The position numbers and the translations under genes are program-made. Shown piece after piece: positions 10,370 through 18,779 of a stretch of 64,000 nucleotides of DNA (positions within the stretch are counted from its first letter, which is position 1; the number at the start of each line of letters is the position of its first letter). The notes below the pieces were generated by a model. The model ran no database searches and was not told where the DNA came from. It saw only the letters and a list, made by a program, of their open reading frames with translations. The stretch comes from an uncultured Methanomethylovorans sp. (GTDB lineage Archaea; Halobacteriota; Methanosarcinia; Methanosarcinales; Methanosarcinaceae). The stretch spans positions 2,356,001-2,420,000 of the forward strand of contig NZ_OY782870.1 in assembly GCF_963678545.1 (NCBI RefSeq), written 5' to 3'.

Positions 10370-11273
10370 TGTAAGTCCATGTAACTGTAGAACCTATTCC
10401 AACATAAGGTCCAGGTGCATTATCTGCATCTTCACCATTGGTATACTTCTCGATATCAATAGCTGTACTTGAACCGAAGTAATGGCTTGGATCTTCATCG
10501 GTTACCGGAGTACCCTTGTAATCTGCAGTAACATTACCGATGTTAGCATACTGACCAGCAGTTGCTACTCCTGTTGCATTGTATATCCATGATTCTCCAA
10601 CTTCAAGGATGCTGTTACCGTTATCACCACTAACATAAGTTGGAATGACACCCATGTTGTCACTTACAACAACACTTGTCAGATTCACATTACCTGTGTT
10701 AGTAACATTGTAAGTCCATGTAACTGTAGAACCTATTCCAACATAAGGTCCAGGTGCATTATCTGCATCTTCACCATTGGTATACTTCTCGATATCAATA
10801 GCTGTACTTGAACCGAAGTAATGGCTTGGATCTTCATCGGTTACCGGAGTACCCTTGTAATCTGCAGTAACATTACCGATGTTAGCATACTGACCAGCAG
10901 TTGCTACTCCTGTTGCATTGTATATCCATGATTCTCCAACTTCAAGGATGCTGTTACCGTTATCACCACTAACATAAGTTGGAATGACACCCATGTTGTC
11001 ACTTACAACAACACTTGTCAGATTTACATTGCCTGTGTTAGTAACATTGTAAGTCCATGTAACTGTAGAACCTATTCCAACATAAGGTCCAGGTGCATTA
11101 TCTGCATCTTCACCATTGGTATACTTCTCGATATCAATAGCTGTACTTGAACCGAAGTAATGGCTTGGATCTTCATCGGTTACCGGAGTACCCTTGTAAT
11201 CTGCAGTAACATTACCGATGTTAGCATACTGACCAGCAGTTGCTACTCCTGTTGCATTGTATATCCATGCCAT
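10320..11273 (-). CDS. inverted block, third frame segment
   Basis: A further 317 codons of the same Ig-like repeat on the minus strand. The nominal start lies at an altered unit (ATGCCATTCTCC for ATGATTCTCC) at about 11270. To its right about 90 bp of inverted repeat continue to about 11370, where the orientation switches back to plus through a shared TTACAT. It belongs to the surface-protein array, not to a gene of its own. Confidence 0.5.
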   Translation of the reverse strand: MAWIYNATGVATAGQYANIGNVTADYKGTPVTDEDPSHYFGSSTAIDIEKYTNGEDADNAPGPYVGIGSTVTWTYNVTNTGNVNLTSVVVSDNMGVIPTYVSGDNGNSILEVGESWIYNATGVATAGQYANIGNVTADYKGTPVTDEDPSHYFGSSTAIDIEKYTNGEDADNAPGPYVGIGSTVTWTYNVTNTGNVNLTSVVVSDNMGVIPTYVSGDNGNSILEVGESWIYNATGVATAGQYANIGNVTADYKGTPVTDEDPSHYFGSSTAIDIEKYTNGEDADNAPGPYVGIGSTVTWTYNVTNTGNVESDKCCCK

Positions 11274-11324
11274 TCTCCAACTTCAAGGATGCTGTTACCG
11301 TTATCACCACTAACATAAGTTGGA

Positions 11325-13400
11325 ATGACACCCATGTTGTCACTTACAACAACACTTGTCAGATTTACATGGACTTACAATGTTACTAACACAGGCAATG
11401 TAAATCTGACAAGTGTTGTTGTAAGTGACAACATGGGTGTCATTCCAACTTATGTTAGTGGTGATAACGGTAACAGCATCCTTGAAGTTGGAGAATCATG
11501 GATATACAATGCAACAGGAGTAGCAACTGCTGGTCAGTATGCTAACATCGGTAATGTTACTGCAGATTACAAGGGTACTCCAGTAACCGATGAAGATCCA
11601 AGTCATTACTTCGGTGCCAGCGGTGCTATTGATGTTGAGAAGTATGTGTGGAATGGCACTGGATGGGAAGACGCTGATACTGTAACAGGTCCTTCTCTAT
11701 CATCTGGTCCGGTTAAGTTCAAGATCATAGTTACTAACATTGGTAATGTTGAACTTACTGGAATCAGTGTAACTGATAGTAAGTATGGTCCAATTACTCT
11801 TAGTACAACTACTCTGGGTATTGGGAATTCCACTGAAGCTGAATACAATATGATATGGGCTTCTGGCCAACAAGTCAACACTGCCACGGTTGAAGGCTAC
11901 TACGGTAGTACAAAGTACACAGACAGCGATGATGCACACTACTATGGTCCTGCTTCATTCCAGGCTCAATATGACAACAGATTGCGCGAGTCATCCTCAT
12001 GCGTGGTATTCTCAAAGGCCACTTATCTGGATGTTGGAAAGAATGTATCTCGTAGTAGGGACGTGCTCTGGTTCGATCTCAGCAAGTTCAATAAGACTGA
12101 TGTCGTATCCAAAGCAACTCTCTCGCTTTTCTGGTATTATCCGGAAGGTGCTACACGTAAGTCTGATACTGTAGTCGATATCTACAGGCCTATTTCCTGG
12201 GATCCAAAATATGTGACTTGGTACTACATTAGTCAGAGTAAGAAGTGGCCCATAGTAGGAGGAACTTGGTACGATAAAAACAATGTTTCCCAAGGTAGCA
12301 CGCCATATGGCTCTGTAACCTTCCCGGCAGGCAAAGTGCCTGATAACAAGTACTATGAGTTTGATGTCACTCAGCTTGTGCAGGAATACATAAATGGTAA
12401 GTATAAGAACACTGGTTTCTTCCTCAAGGCAAGAACAGAGAGCGGCAATTACATTGCTTTCTACAGTTCCGACTGGACCAATGCAGATCAGAGGCCGAAG
12501 CTGACTGTAAGCCTTGCGAGTGCTCCAACTCCTACCACACCGGCTGTTGTAGATAATCCACCTGTTGCCAATGCTGGTGCTGATCAGAGTGCTACCATAG
12601 GTTCCACTGTAAGTTTCGATGGCATTGGCTCTACAGATGACAAGAACATAATGTCTTACTCGTGGGACTTTGACGATGGCATAACAGCTACCGGAATCTC
12701 AGTCACTCACGCGTATACAACAGCAGATACTTACAATGTGACCCTCACTGTCACTGATAGTGGTGGACAGACTGATTCTGACACACTAACGGTAGTTGTG
12801 ACTGAACCAACAACTCCAACTGGAGTTTCTTCCTCATACATGGCTGTAGCTGACAATAGATTGCGTCAGACATCCCCCAAAACAGTTTATGCCACTACCA
12901 CCTATCTTGACGTTGGAAAGGGTGTATCTACCAGTAGGGATGTGATGTTGTTCGACCTGAGTAGCTACAAACCAACGGATACTGTATCCAAGGCAACCCT
13001 ATCGCTCTACTGGTATTACCCAGCAGGTGCTACCCGCACTTCTGATACTGTAGTAGATATCTATAGGCCAGCAGTTGAATGGGATCCAAAGTATGTGAGT
13101 TGGAACAATTATGCATCCGGTAAGCTGTGGACTACAGCCGGAGGCGATTGGTTCGATAAGAATGGAGTTCCCCAGGGCAGCACACCGTATGCCTCTGTGA
13201 CTTTCCTGAAGGGCACTGTGCCTGACAACAGATACTATGAGTTTGATGTCACAAAGCTTGTGCAGGAATATATAAAGGGTACGTACAAGAACACCGGTTT
13301 CTTCATCAAGGCAAGAGATGAGAGTGGCAATTACATTGCTTTCTATAGCTCGGACTATTCAAATACTGCCATGAGACCGAAACTAACCGTAACTCGATGA
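11325..13400 (+). CDS. giant surface protein, C-terminal part (DNRLRE/PKD)
   Basis: The plus-strand frame resumes inside an Ig-like repeat (real repeat sequence from about 11369); the ATG at 11325 is not a natural start. The order is: rest of one 113-residue repeat; a diverged repeat (about 11630-11945, VEKYVWNGTGWEDAD); a disaggregatase-related DNRLRE domain (about 11970-12520); a PKD domain (about 12565-12800, with VSFDGIGSTDDKN and YSWDFDDG); and a second DNRLRE domain (about 12850-13400). In Methanosarcina relatives such domains occur in cell-surface proteins and in disaggregatase, which acts on the extracellular matrix. There is no C-terminal membrane anchor. A strong terminator follows. 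Confidence 0.8.
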   Translation: MTPMLSLTTTLVRFTWTYNVTNTGNVNLTSVVVSDNMGVIPTYVSGDNGNSILEVGESWIYNATGVATAGQYANIGNVTADYKGTPVTDEDPSHYFGASGAIDVEKYVWNGTGWEDADTVTGPSLSSGPVKFKIIVTNIGNVELTGISVTDSKYGPITLSTTTLGIGNSTEAEYNMIWASGQQVNTATVEGYYGSTKYTDSDDAHYYGPASFQAQYDNRLRESSSCVVFSKATYLDVGKNVSRSRDVLWFDLSKFNKTDVVSKATLSLFWYYPEGATRKSDTVVDIYRPISWDPKYVTWYYISQSKKWPIVGGTWYDKNNVSQGSTPYGSVTFPAGKVPDNKYYEFDVTQLVQEYINGKYKNTGFFLKARTESGNYIAFYSSDWTNADQRPKLTVSLASAPTPTTPAVVDNPPVANAGADQSATIGSTVSFDGIGSTDDKNIMSYSWDFDDGITATGISVTHAYTTADTYNVTLTVTDSGGQTDSDTLTVVVTEPTTPTGVSSSYMAVADNRLRQTSPKTVYATTTYLDVGKGVSTSRDVMLFDLSSYKPTDTVSKATLSLYWYYPAGATRTSDTVVDIYRPAVEWDPKYVSWNNYASGKLWTTAGGDWFDKNGVPQGSTPYASVTFLKGTVPDNRYYEFDVTKLVQEYIKGTYKNTGFFIKARDESGNYIAFYSSDYSNTAMRPKLTVTR

Positions 13401-13436
13401 CAAGAAAATATGACCTTAAGTAGGCAGAAGATATTT

Positions 13437-13466
13437 TGAGCGATTAAAATCGCTCATTTTTTTTTA
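13437..13466 (+). terminator. intrinsic-type terminator after surface protein
   Basis: TGAGCGAT-TAAA-ATCGCTCA forms a perfect 8-bp stem and is followed directly by nine T residues, 37 bp after the TGA of the surface-protein gene. Confidence 0.8.
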
Positions 13467-13509
13467 TTCATATGTTTTTAGTGATATTATATATATTTTA
13501 TTAACAACT

Positions 13510-13658
13510 GCTATGTAGAAAACATATTAAATCAACATCATTAGCCTGAAATACCTGTTATGGAACGATATATACAGACACATTTCGTAAAAATGTCAAT
13601 TTGATTAGTTCCTCGAAAAGAAAGGATTTCTACAGAGCTTTGCTGAAATCAGCGAGGC
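13510..13658. repeat. stem-loop MITE-like element, copy 2
   Basis: A diverged copy of the element at 1632-1782. The shared blocks are GTAGAA near the left, ATTAAA(A)TCAA, TAGCC, AACGATA, ACATTT, TCAATT and, at the right, GGATTTCTACAGAGC followed by GAAATC-GCGAGG. The right part folds as GATTTC...GAAATC. The two copies lie in the same orientation on either side of the surface-protein locus. Confidence 0.5.
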
Positions 13659-13659
13659 T

Positions 13660-14361
13660 TTCTTAGACAGTGACTATTACTTACAGGATAGAATTTAATT
13701 CATATCCTTGTACATGTAGATACCTTAGGTTAATCATAATACAAGAAAAAACGTATCATAAGGACGTGTGACTTGTGGTGGGGTGCCCGTCACCCACCAC
13801 GTATGGCTCTATTTCCCATAGGGTGTGAACCAGAACGGTGTGTACCTCCATTCCAGTTCTATTGGAAAGAAGATTCAGGCAGATAAAAGCATTTGGATGC
13901 TGTTCAATGCTCTGGTTTCGATATGCAGCGAACTCTTAGTAAAGTCGCTTTCTCTTTCATTGGCAGGCAGGAAAATCTCAGGTATGTTACTATGGGTATG
14001 AGGGAGAAAACCTTGCCAAAGGGCTGTATAACAATGCTGGCATGGTTTATGTGGGTCAAATGACAACTGGCTTATAGCAGTGTACCAGACAACTTCATAT
14101 GCTCCAAATAGATGACCAATTCATTCAGCAGTGGGCTTCACGATACTGTGACATAATATCGGTGACGATGAGGAAGAGTACAATCTGATTCTGAGTAAAG
14201 TCAGTGACGAAATATCACACATGACACCCTCTCACAAGAGACGTTCGAACGAATAGCTGATTGGAAGTCGTCCCACGTCATACACAAGGTAAAGTGGGAA
14301 GACTTTGGGCTATACAAGACTGCCATAAAGTATTCATTGGAAGTACCCGGTCATATGAATC
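13660..14361. other. decayed, unrecognised coding remnants
   Basis: There is no intact gene. Short plus-strand frames with protein-like composition occur, such as YYGYEGENLAKGLYNNAGM at about 13990-14050 and DDEEEYNLILSKVSDEISHM at about 14163-14225, interrupted by stops and frame changes. They look like remains of one or more genes, perhaps including the lost 5' part of the TPR gene that follows. No family was recognised. Confidence 0.35.
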
Positions 14362-15141
14362 ATGGTCCTGTACCTTCCTAGTTATTTCCAAGATTCTACT
14401 AAGGTACAGGACTATCATATTTCTTTGGGAGAATATAAGGAAGCGTTGCAAGCGTACGATAAAGCTATTGAACTTGATCCGCAGTATGCCTCTGCTTGGA
14501 ACAACAAAGCTTATACTCTCCATGAGTTGGGAAGAGATGAAGAAGCACAAAAGGCATTTGATAAAGCCAAGGAACTTGATTCACGGTTGGGCCTAGCTGG
14601 AAATAATAATTCTTTGTTTGATTCTGGCACATGGTATGACAAAGCGACGGTCCTTCTTGATACGGGTAAATATGAAGAAGCGCTACAAGCTTTTAATAAA
14701 GCCATAGAAATGGATGCAGATGATGCATATACATGGGCTGGTAAAAGTAAGTCTCTTTGGGCTATGGGTAGATATGAAGAAGCAATGCAAGCCTATGATA
14801 AAGCAGAGGAACTTGATTCAGTGATACTCGTGTATTTCACACCATACACACCAAATTACAATGGTGGATCGGATCTAAAAATAGAAAACAGTCCAGAGTG
14901 CCCCATCCAAGTATTCTGGCTCAGGCAGGGTTCAAATAATCCAGTTTTCCTTGTTTATGTCAAAAGCGGAGAAACGTGTAATGTTAAAATTCCCGCTGGC
15001 ACCTATGAGGAACACATCGCAGCATATTGCTCTACTGGAATAATGAAAAGTATAGAGTCTGGTACTGCTATTCGATCAAATTCCGAGTATAGTGTTGAGT
15101 ACTATATCAAAACTACAACAATGCCTGGATTGCTTGGATAA
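14362..15141 (+). CDS. tetratricopeptide-repeat protein, probably 5'-truncated
   Basis: A 259-codon frame. Residues about 18-170 hold four TPR units (GEYKEALQAYDKAIELDP, GRDEEAQKAFDKAKELD, GKYEEALQAFNKAIEMD, GRYEEAMQAYDKAEELD). Residues about 175-259 are a different C-terminal domain (IQVFWLRQGSNNPVFLVYV...GETCNVKIPAGTYEE), probably a small beta domain. TPRs mediate protein-protein contacts; the partner is unknown. The first 17 residues do not look like natural sequence, so the true N-terminus is probably lost in the decayed DNA upstream. An IS element starts 5 bp after the stop, and a stray TPR-like end (FDKAKELGYNE, about 16133-16171) lies beyond it. Confidence 0.65.
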   Translation: MVLYLPSYFQDSTKVQDYHISLGEYKEALQAYDKAIELDPQYASAWNNKAYTLHELGRDEEAQKAFDKAKELDSRLGLAGNNNSLFDSGTWYDKATVLLDTGKYEEALQAFNKAIEMDADDAYTWAGKSKSLWAMGRYEEAMQAYDKAEELDSVILVYFTPYTPNYNGGSDLKIENSPECPIQVFWLRQGSNNPVFLVYVKSGETCNVKIPAGTYEEHIAAYCSTGIMKSIESGTAIRSNSEYSVEYYIKTTTMPGLLG

Positions 15142-15146
15142 ACAAT

Positions 15147-16026
15147 GAGCCTGTATCAAAACTATAAATACTATTTCTCTGAATGTTATTGTGGGGATAT
15201 GAATGGAATTCAGAGAACTCTCTGATGATCAATGGAAGTTTATAAAGCCACACTTGCCACCACAACCAATTACCGGAAGAAAGAGAGCTGATGACCGTAA
15301 GGTCATCAATGGTATTCTCTTTGTTCTGATAACAGGTTGCAGATGGGGAGATATGCCAGCTATTTATGATTCCCAGGCAACTGCCTGGAGAAGGCTGAAA
15401 AGGTGGTCAGAGGAAGGTATATGGAACGAGATAATGGAATCCCTTCGGGATTCCGCTTACCAGAAAGGTAAGTTCTCATTGGATACAGTGTGTATCGATA
15501 GCAGTTTCATCGAAACTAAAAAAGGGGAGATGACTCCTCGTACAACGGTCACAAGAAAAGAAAAGGCATAAAGATCCATGCATGTGTAAGTTGTGAAGGT
15601 TTTCCACTTACAATCCAAATATCTTCTGGAAAAGAGCACGATAGACAGCACTTCATTGAAGTTATGGAGGATATTAAGGTTAAGACCGATGGAAGACCAA
15701 GGACAAGACCTCTTGAAGTTCTGGCAGACGCTGCGTACGACGATACAGAAATCAGGCAGTACTTAAGGTCCAGAGCTATCAAAAGCAACATACCGATCAA
15801 TACAAGGAACAGTAAAAGAAAGAAAAGAGGAAGACCTACTCGATTTGATGAAGAAACATATCATTACAGAGGAACTATAGAACGATTCTTTGCATGGTTG
15901 AAGATGGGATTTAGAAAATTAGCAAGTAGATATGAACGTCTTAATGTGGTTTTCAAAGGATTGTTAGATATTGCATGTTTCCTGTTGTGTTGGAAAAAGG
16001 TGTGAGTGAAGTTTTGAAATAGGCTC
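15147..16026 (+). mobile_element. IS5-family (IS427-like) insertion sequence
   Basis: An 880-bp element with imperfect ends: left GAGCCTGTATCAAAACT, right (inverted) GAGCCTATTTCAAAACT. AAT occurs on both sides (15144-15146 and 16027-16029) and is a possible 3-bp target duplication. It carries one transposase in two overlapping frames and seems structurally complete. Confidence 0.8.
15203..16005 (+). CDS. IS5-family transposase made by -1 frameshift
   Basis: The first frame is 15203-15571 (122 codons: MEFRELSDDQWKFIKPHLPP, first DDE Asp in LDTVCIDSSFIE). The second frame is open to 16005 (about 150 residues, with YNGHKKRKGIKIHA, the second Asp in ADAAYDD and the Glu in RGTIERFFAWLK). The heptamer A-AAA-AAG at about 15520, followed by GGG, permits a -1 slip that gives KKGGDDSSYNGHKK, the usual sequence of IS427-group transposases. 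A complete DDE transposase therefore results. The start ATG is chosen 56 bp inside the left end. Confidence 0.8.
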
Positions 16027-16521
16027 AATAAAAGATGATAGAAAAGCCATCGACTTGATTCATAATCTGTTTTATATTGTGTAACAAAACCTACAATCTT
16101 GAAGAACTTGACAAGATTTAAAAACTCATGCATGTTTTGATAAGGCTAAGGAACTGGGATATAATGAGTAAATATCCCATATCAATTTTATAATAATCCT
16201 TCACCTAACCACACCAATGCAATTACCATCGAGCCACTGTGTGTTCCAATGTTACTATTGACTGGACTGTTCGTAATAATGTCCGTGTAGAGATGCGTGT
16301 GCTTGTGAAGCGCATACAGTATCACTGGACAGCAGGAGAAGGCTACTCAGGCTGTCTTGACGCAGGTAGAAGTGCTGTCACAGGAATGGGCAGCAGTAAC
16401 TTGAAAGGAATTTACAGCAAAATAGAAATACACAGCAAACTGATGGTAAACTGAGTTTTGAATCCACTTCAATAAGAATATAATATATACAGCATCTCTG
16501 GAAAACTGTATATGGTTGGCC
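16027..16521. other. gene-poor stretch with TPR remnant
   Basis: Immediately right of the IS. A short frame FDKAKELGYNE-stop at about 16133-16171 looks like the last TPR helix of a broken TPR gene. A 71-codon plus-strand frame at 16239-16454 contains a surface-protein-like phrase (VTIDWTVRNNVRVEMRVLV) but has no convincing start or family. Nothing else is recognisable. Confidence 0.35.
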
Positions 16522-16791
16522 TTAAAGCTCAAAGTCATCTATAATTTTTAATATAACTTTATATTGTTTGAGGTATTCAAAACCTTTCTTTTTTAGCCTA
16601 TAGTGTTGCTTGCAATCTATTGTATGAATTTCAACGAATCCTTTCTCTATTAATTCTGTTATATAGTAATCAAATTGACTTGATGACAAATTGGACTTAC
16701 GAAGAAGAGGAGTTGGCCTAATGAGATTCTCATTTTTACTAATTAGAGACAAAATATCATATATTATCTCTAATCGTTCTCTTCTTTTCAT
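16522..16791 (-). CDS. winged-helix DNA-binding protein
   Basis: An 89-residue protein starting at ATG 16791, which overlaps the stop of the upstream gene as TAATG, a sign of translational coupling. It has the archaeal winged-helix pattern (HTH_45/PadR-like): helix 1 ERLEIIYDILSLI, recognition region TPLLRKSNLSSSQFDYYITELIEKGFVEI, and wing KQHYRLKKKGFEYL. It probably acts as a regulator, perhaps controlled by or controlling the membrane protein of the gene before it. The upstream in-frame start at 16851 would lie inside the neighbouring gene and is rejected. Confidence 0.75.
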   Translation of the reverse strand: MKRRERLEIIYDILSLISKNENLIRPTPLLRKSNLSSSQFDYYITELIEKGFVEIHTIDCKQHYRLKKKGFEYLKQYKVILKIIDDFEL

Positions 16792-17459
16792 TAAGTTTTG
16801 ACCTCTTTCCAAATAATTAAAAATAGTGCAATTTGAAAAAGAAACACACAAAGATCAATGAAAAGACTATGGTAAATAGGGTATCCAATCAATTGAATCA
16901 AGTTTATTGTGTAGGATAAAATGAGCAAATTGTAAACAATAAAATAGCTGAATACTTTAGAACTCTGCTTTGTTTTCTTATACATTGTGTAGAAGAAAAG
17001 TAGAGGAACAAATAGAATAGGAAATGAAATGAAAGGGAATAGTATTAGCCCAAATATCACTATTAAGGGTATGGCTCTTTTATCATTTGCTAATATTCTA
17101 TAAATCTTGGTGTGCTTTCTTTTGATATCTTCAAAGAAGAAAGTCATAATATAATTATATAAAAATAAAACTAAAACCACTACTAGAAAATGTAATATTA
17201 TAATTTCTATTATGTGTGGAAGATATAAGCTTTTAATATCATCAATTTGTACACTTTTTATTTGGTCAATTCTCAACAAATAGATAAAGAAAAATGAAAA
17301 TATAAGAGACATAAAAGAATTCTTGAAATATTTCAATCCTTCATATCCCGTTAATTCATAATATTTATTGAGTTGCCAGTATATAGAACCTAAAATAATC
17401 TCGATAACTAATAGGAAAAAAGATGTGGCTAAAATGGTAATTTCTGGAGTGAAATACAT
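16791..17459 (-). CDS. multi-pass membrane protein of unknown function
   Basis: A 222-residue, very hydrophobic protein with about six predicted membrane segments (for example ITILATSFFLLVIEIIL, FMSLIFSFFFIYLL, IIILHFLVVVLVLFLY). Its A+T-rich codon use is stronger than in the genes to the right. It is transcribed with the winged-helix gene, which overlaps its stop by one base. Membrane-protein and wHTH pairs are common in archaea and often sense signals at the membrane, but nothing in the sequence shows a ligand. No family was recognised. Confidence 0.65.
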   Translation of the reverse strand: MYFTPEITILATSFFLLVIEIILGSIYWQLNKYYELTGYEGLKYFKNSFMSLIFSFFFIYLLRIDQIKSVQIDDIKSLYLPHIIEIIILHFLVVVLVLFLYNYIMTFFFEDIKRKHTKIYRILANDKRAIPLIVIFGLILFPFISFPILFVPLLFFYTMYKKTKQSSKVFSYFIVYNLLILSYTINLIQLIGYPIYHSLFIDLCVFLFQIALFLIIWKEVKT

Positions 17460-17565
17460 AATTATCTTTTTGTATAGTGTTCTACATTAGTTATCTAGCT
17501 TGAAATATATAGTTAGAGGTTTTGAGCATACATACACAAAACCTCAATCGTTCTTAAGGAAACTT

Positions 17566-18777
17566 TCACTCATACCTCAAAGCGTCTACGGGTTTCATCT
17601 TTGATGCATTGTAAGCAGGGATTATACCTGATACTACACCTATTAAGACAGCTAAAGATATCCCTTCTACCGCTAGAGAAGGTGCAATTGACATACTAAG
17701 TCCTAGCAGCGGCCCCATTATGTATGTAAGAATCACACTTAATATTATGCCGATAAGTCCTCCTACAAAACCTACCATTCCTGAATTGAATACGAATATC
17801 ATCAATATATCCTTATTCGTAGCTCCAATTGCTTTCATGGTACCGATTTCCTTTGTCTTTTCCATCACAGAAGTAAACATCGTATTAGCAATACCAACTG
17901 AACCTACTACTAAGGATACTCCAGCTATAGCTCCGAGGAAGAGGCTTATAGATGACAGCATCTCGGTTACAGTATCCGCCATTGATAATGAATCTGATAC
18001 CGTAAAATCTCTGTCGTTCTCGTTCATTACATTTCTTGAGATCATGAGTTTAGTTTCAATTTCTTCTTTTGTTGCTTTTACATTATTTACATCGTTTACC
18101 TGCACAACAATTGAGTCATAAACTTCATTCTCTGCATCTGTTATTATACCAACAGCTGCATCTATAGGCATATAAACAGCATTATCATCTTCTCCGTCTT
18201 CAAGTATGCCTACTATTCGAACGGATTTTCCATTAATTTTAACTATTCTATTCACACTGATCTGATTATCAAAAATTTCATGGGCAACACTATAACCTAT
18301 GACTGCAACATTATTGTCCGCTGGATCAAGCATCCTTCCAGATTCCAGATTATATGTGGACATATACTGCCATACCTGTGGATCAACACCGGTTATGGAG
18401 AGACTTGCAGATTCACCCATAAAGGAAACAGTATTGTCACTTCCCGATATACGCCCATCGATATAGGAAATATTGCCTATCAGCTTAATAGCTCTTATAT
18501 CCTTTTTAGTAAGTTCAGCATCTGTAAAGGAACCACCACCCATCCCCGGTGGTCCCATTACTGAAGACGCCTTGCTATATCCAGGTGTGATCGTAATTAC
18601 GGTTAGGTCGAATTCCGACATACGCTCTTTCATGTCTGCAGACATACTATCGCTAATAGAAAGTATAGTTACGACCGAAGCTATGCCTATCACTATTCCT
18701 ATAATTGTGAGCCAGCTGCGGATCTTACTATGATACAGAATGCTTAAAGCCATCTTCAGATAGCCGCTGCTCTTCAT
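17566..18777 (-). CDS. ABC transporter permease, MacB/FtsX type
   Basis: A 403-residue integral membrane protein. It has an N-terminal membrane segment (RSWLTIIGIVIGIASVVTIL), a large extracytoplasmic MacB_PCD-like domain (about residues 40-270), and then three membrane segments of the FtsX domain (SISLFLGAIAGVSLVVGSVG, FNSGMVGFVGGLIGIILSV, LAVLIGVVSGIIPAY). It is the last gene of a three-gene operon with the ATPase (20089-20826) and a secreted protein (18780-20078). It starts two codons after the previous stop. By analogy with MacB it should work in mechanotransmission or export and not import; the substrate is unknown. Confidence 0.9.
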   Translation of the reverse strand: MKSSGYLKMALSILYHSKIRSWLTIIGIVIGIASVVTILSISDSMSADMKERMSEFDLTVITITPGYSKASSVMGPPGMGGGSFTDAELTKKDIRAIKLIGNISYIDGRISGSDNTVSFMGESASLSITGVDPQVWQYMSTYNLESGRMLDPADNNVAVIGYSVAHEIFDNQISVNRIVKINGKSVRIVGILEDGEDDNAVYMPIDAAVGIITDAENEVYDSIVVQVNDVNNVKATKEEIETKLMISRNVMNENDRDFTVSDSLSMADTVTEMLSSISLFLGAIAGVSLVVGSVGIANTMFTSVMEKTKEIGTMKAIGATNKDILMIFVFNSGMVGFVGGLIGIILSVILTYIMGPLLGLSMSIAPSLAVEGISLAVLIGVVSGIIPAYNASKMKPVDALRYE

Positions 18778-18779
18778 TG

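Larger units (their letters stand above)
4796..11630. repeat. tandem 339-bp (113-residue) Ig-like repeat array
   Basis: The unit period is exactly 339 bp (unit starts at 4796, 5135, 5474 on the plus strand). About 16 further units lie on the minus strand between 5745 and about 11360, and one more partial unit on the plus strand up to about 11625. Units are nearly identical, differing at scattered third-codon positions (for example GTTGGC/GTTAGC, TTTACATT/TTCACATT). The per-unit protein has the pattern VTWTYNVTNTGNV...VVVSDNMGVIP...EVGESWIY, typical of DUF11/DUF7507 surface repeats. Such identity implies recent expansion or gene conversion, and makes assembly of this stretch unreliable. Confidence 0.9.

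Noticed and set aside
4796-11630. Regular repeats near Cas1 suggesting a CRISPR array
   Set aside because: The period is 339 bp, the units are coding and nearly identical throughout, and there are no 25-40 bp repeats with unique spacers anywhere in the window. The Cas1 is a casposase with a C-terminal HTH and no cas2.
11606-12293. Long opposite-strand frames over the C-terminal surface-protein region
   Set aside because: They are mirror frames of a gene with clear PKD and DNRLRE domains; their proteins match nothing and lack ribosome binding sites.
14261-14596. 111-codon plus-strand frame before and across the TPR gene
   Set aside because: It overlaps the TPR coding sequence in another frame and has no domain-like sequence.
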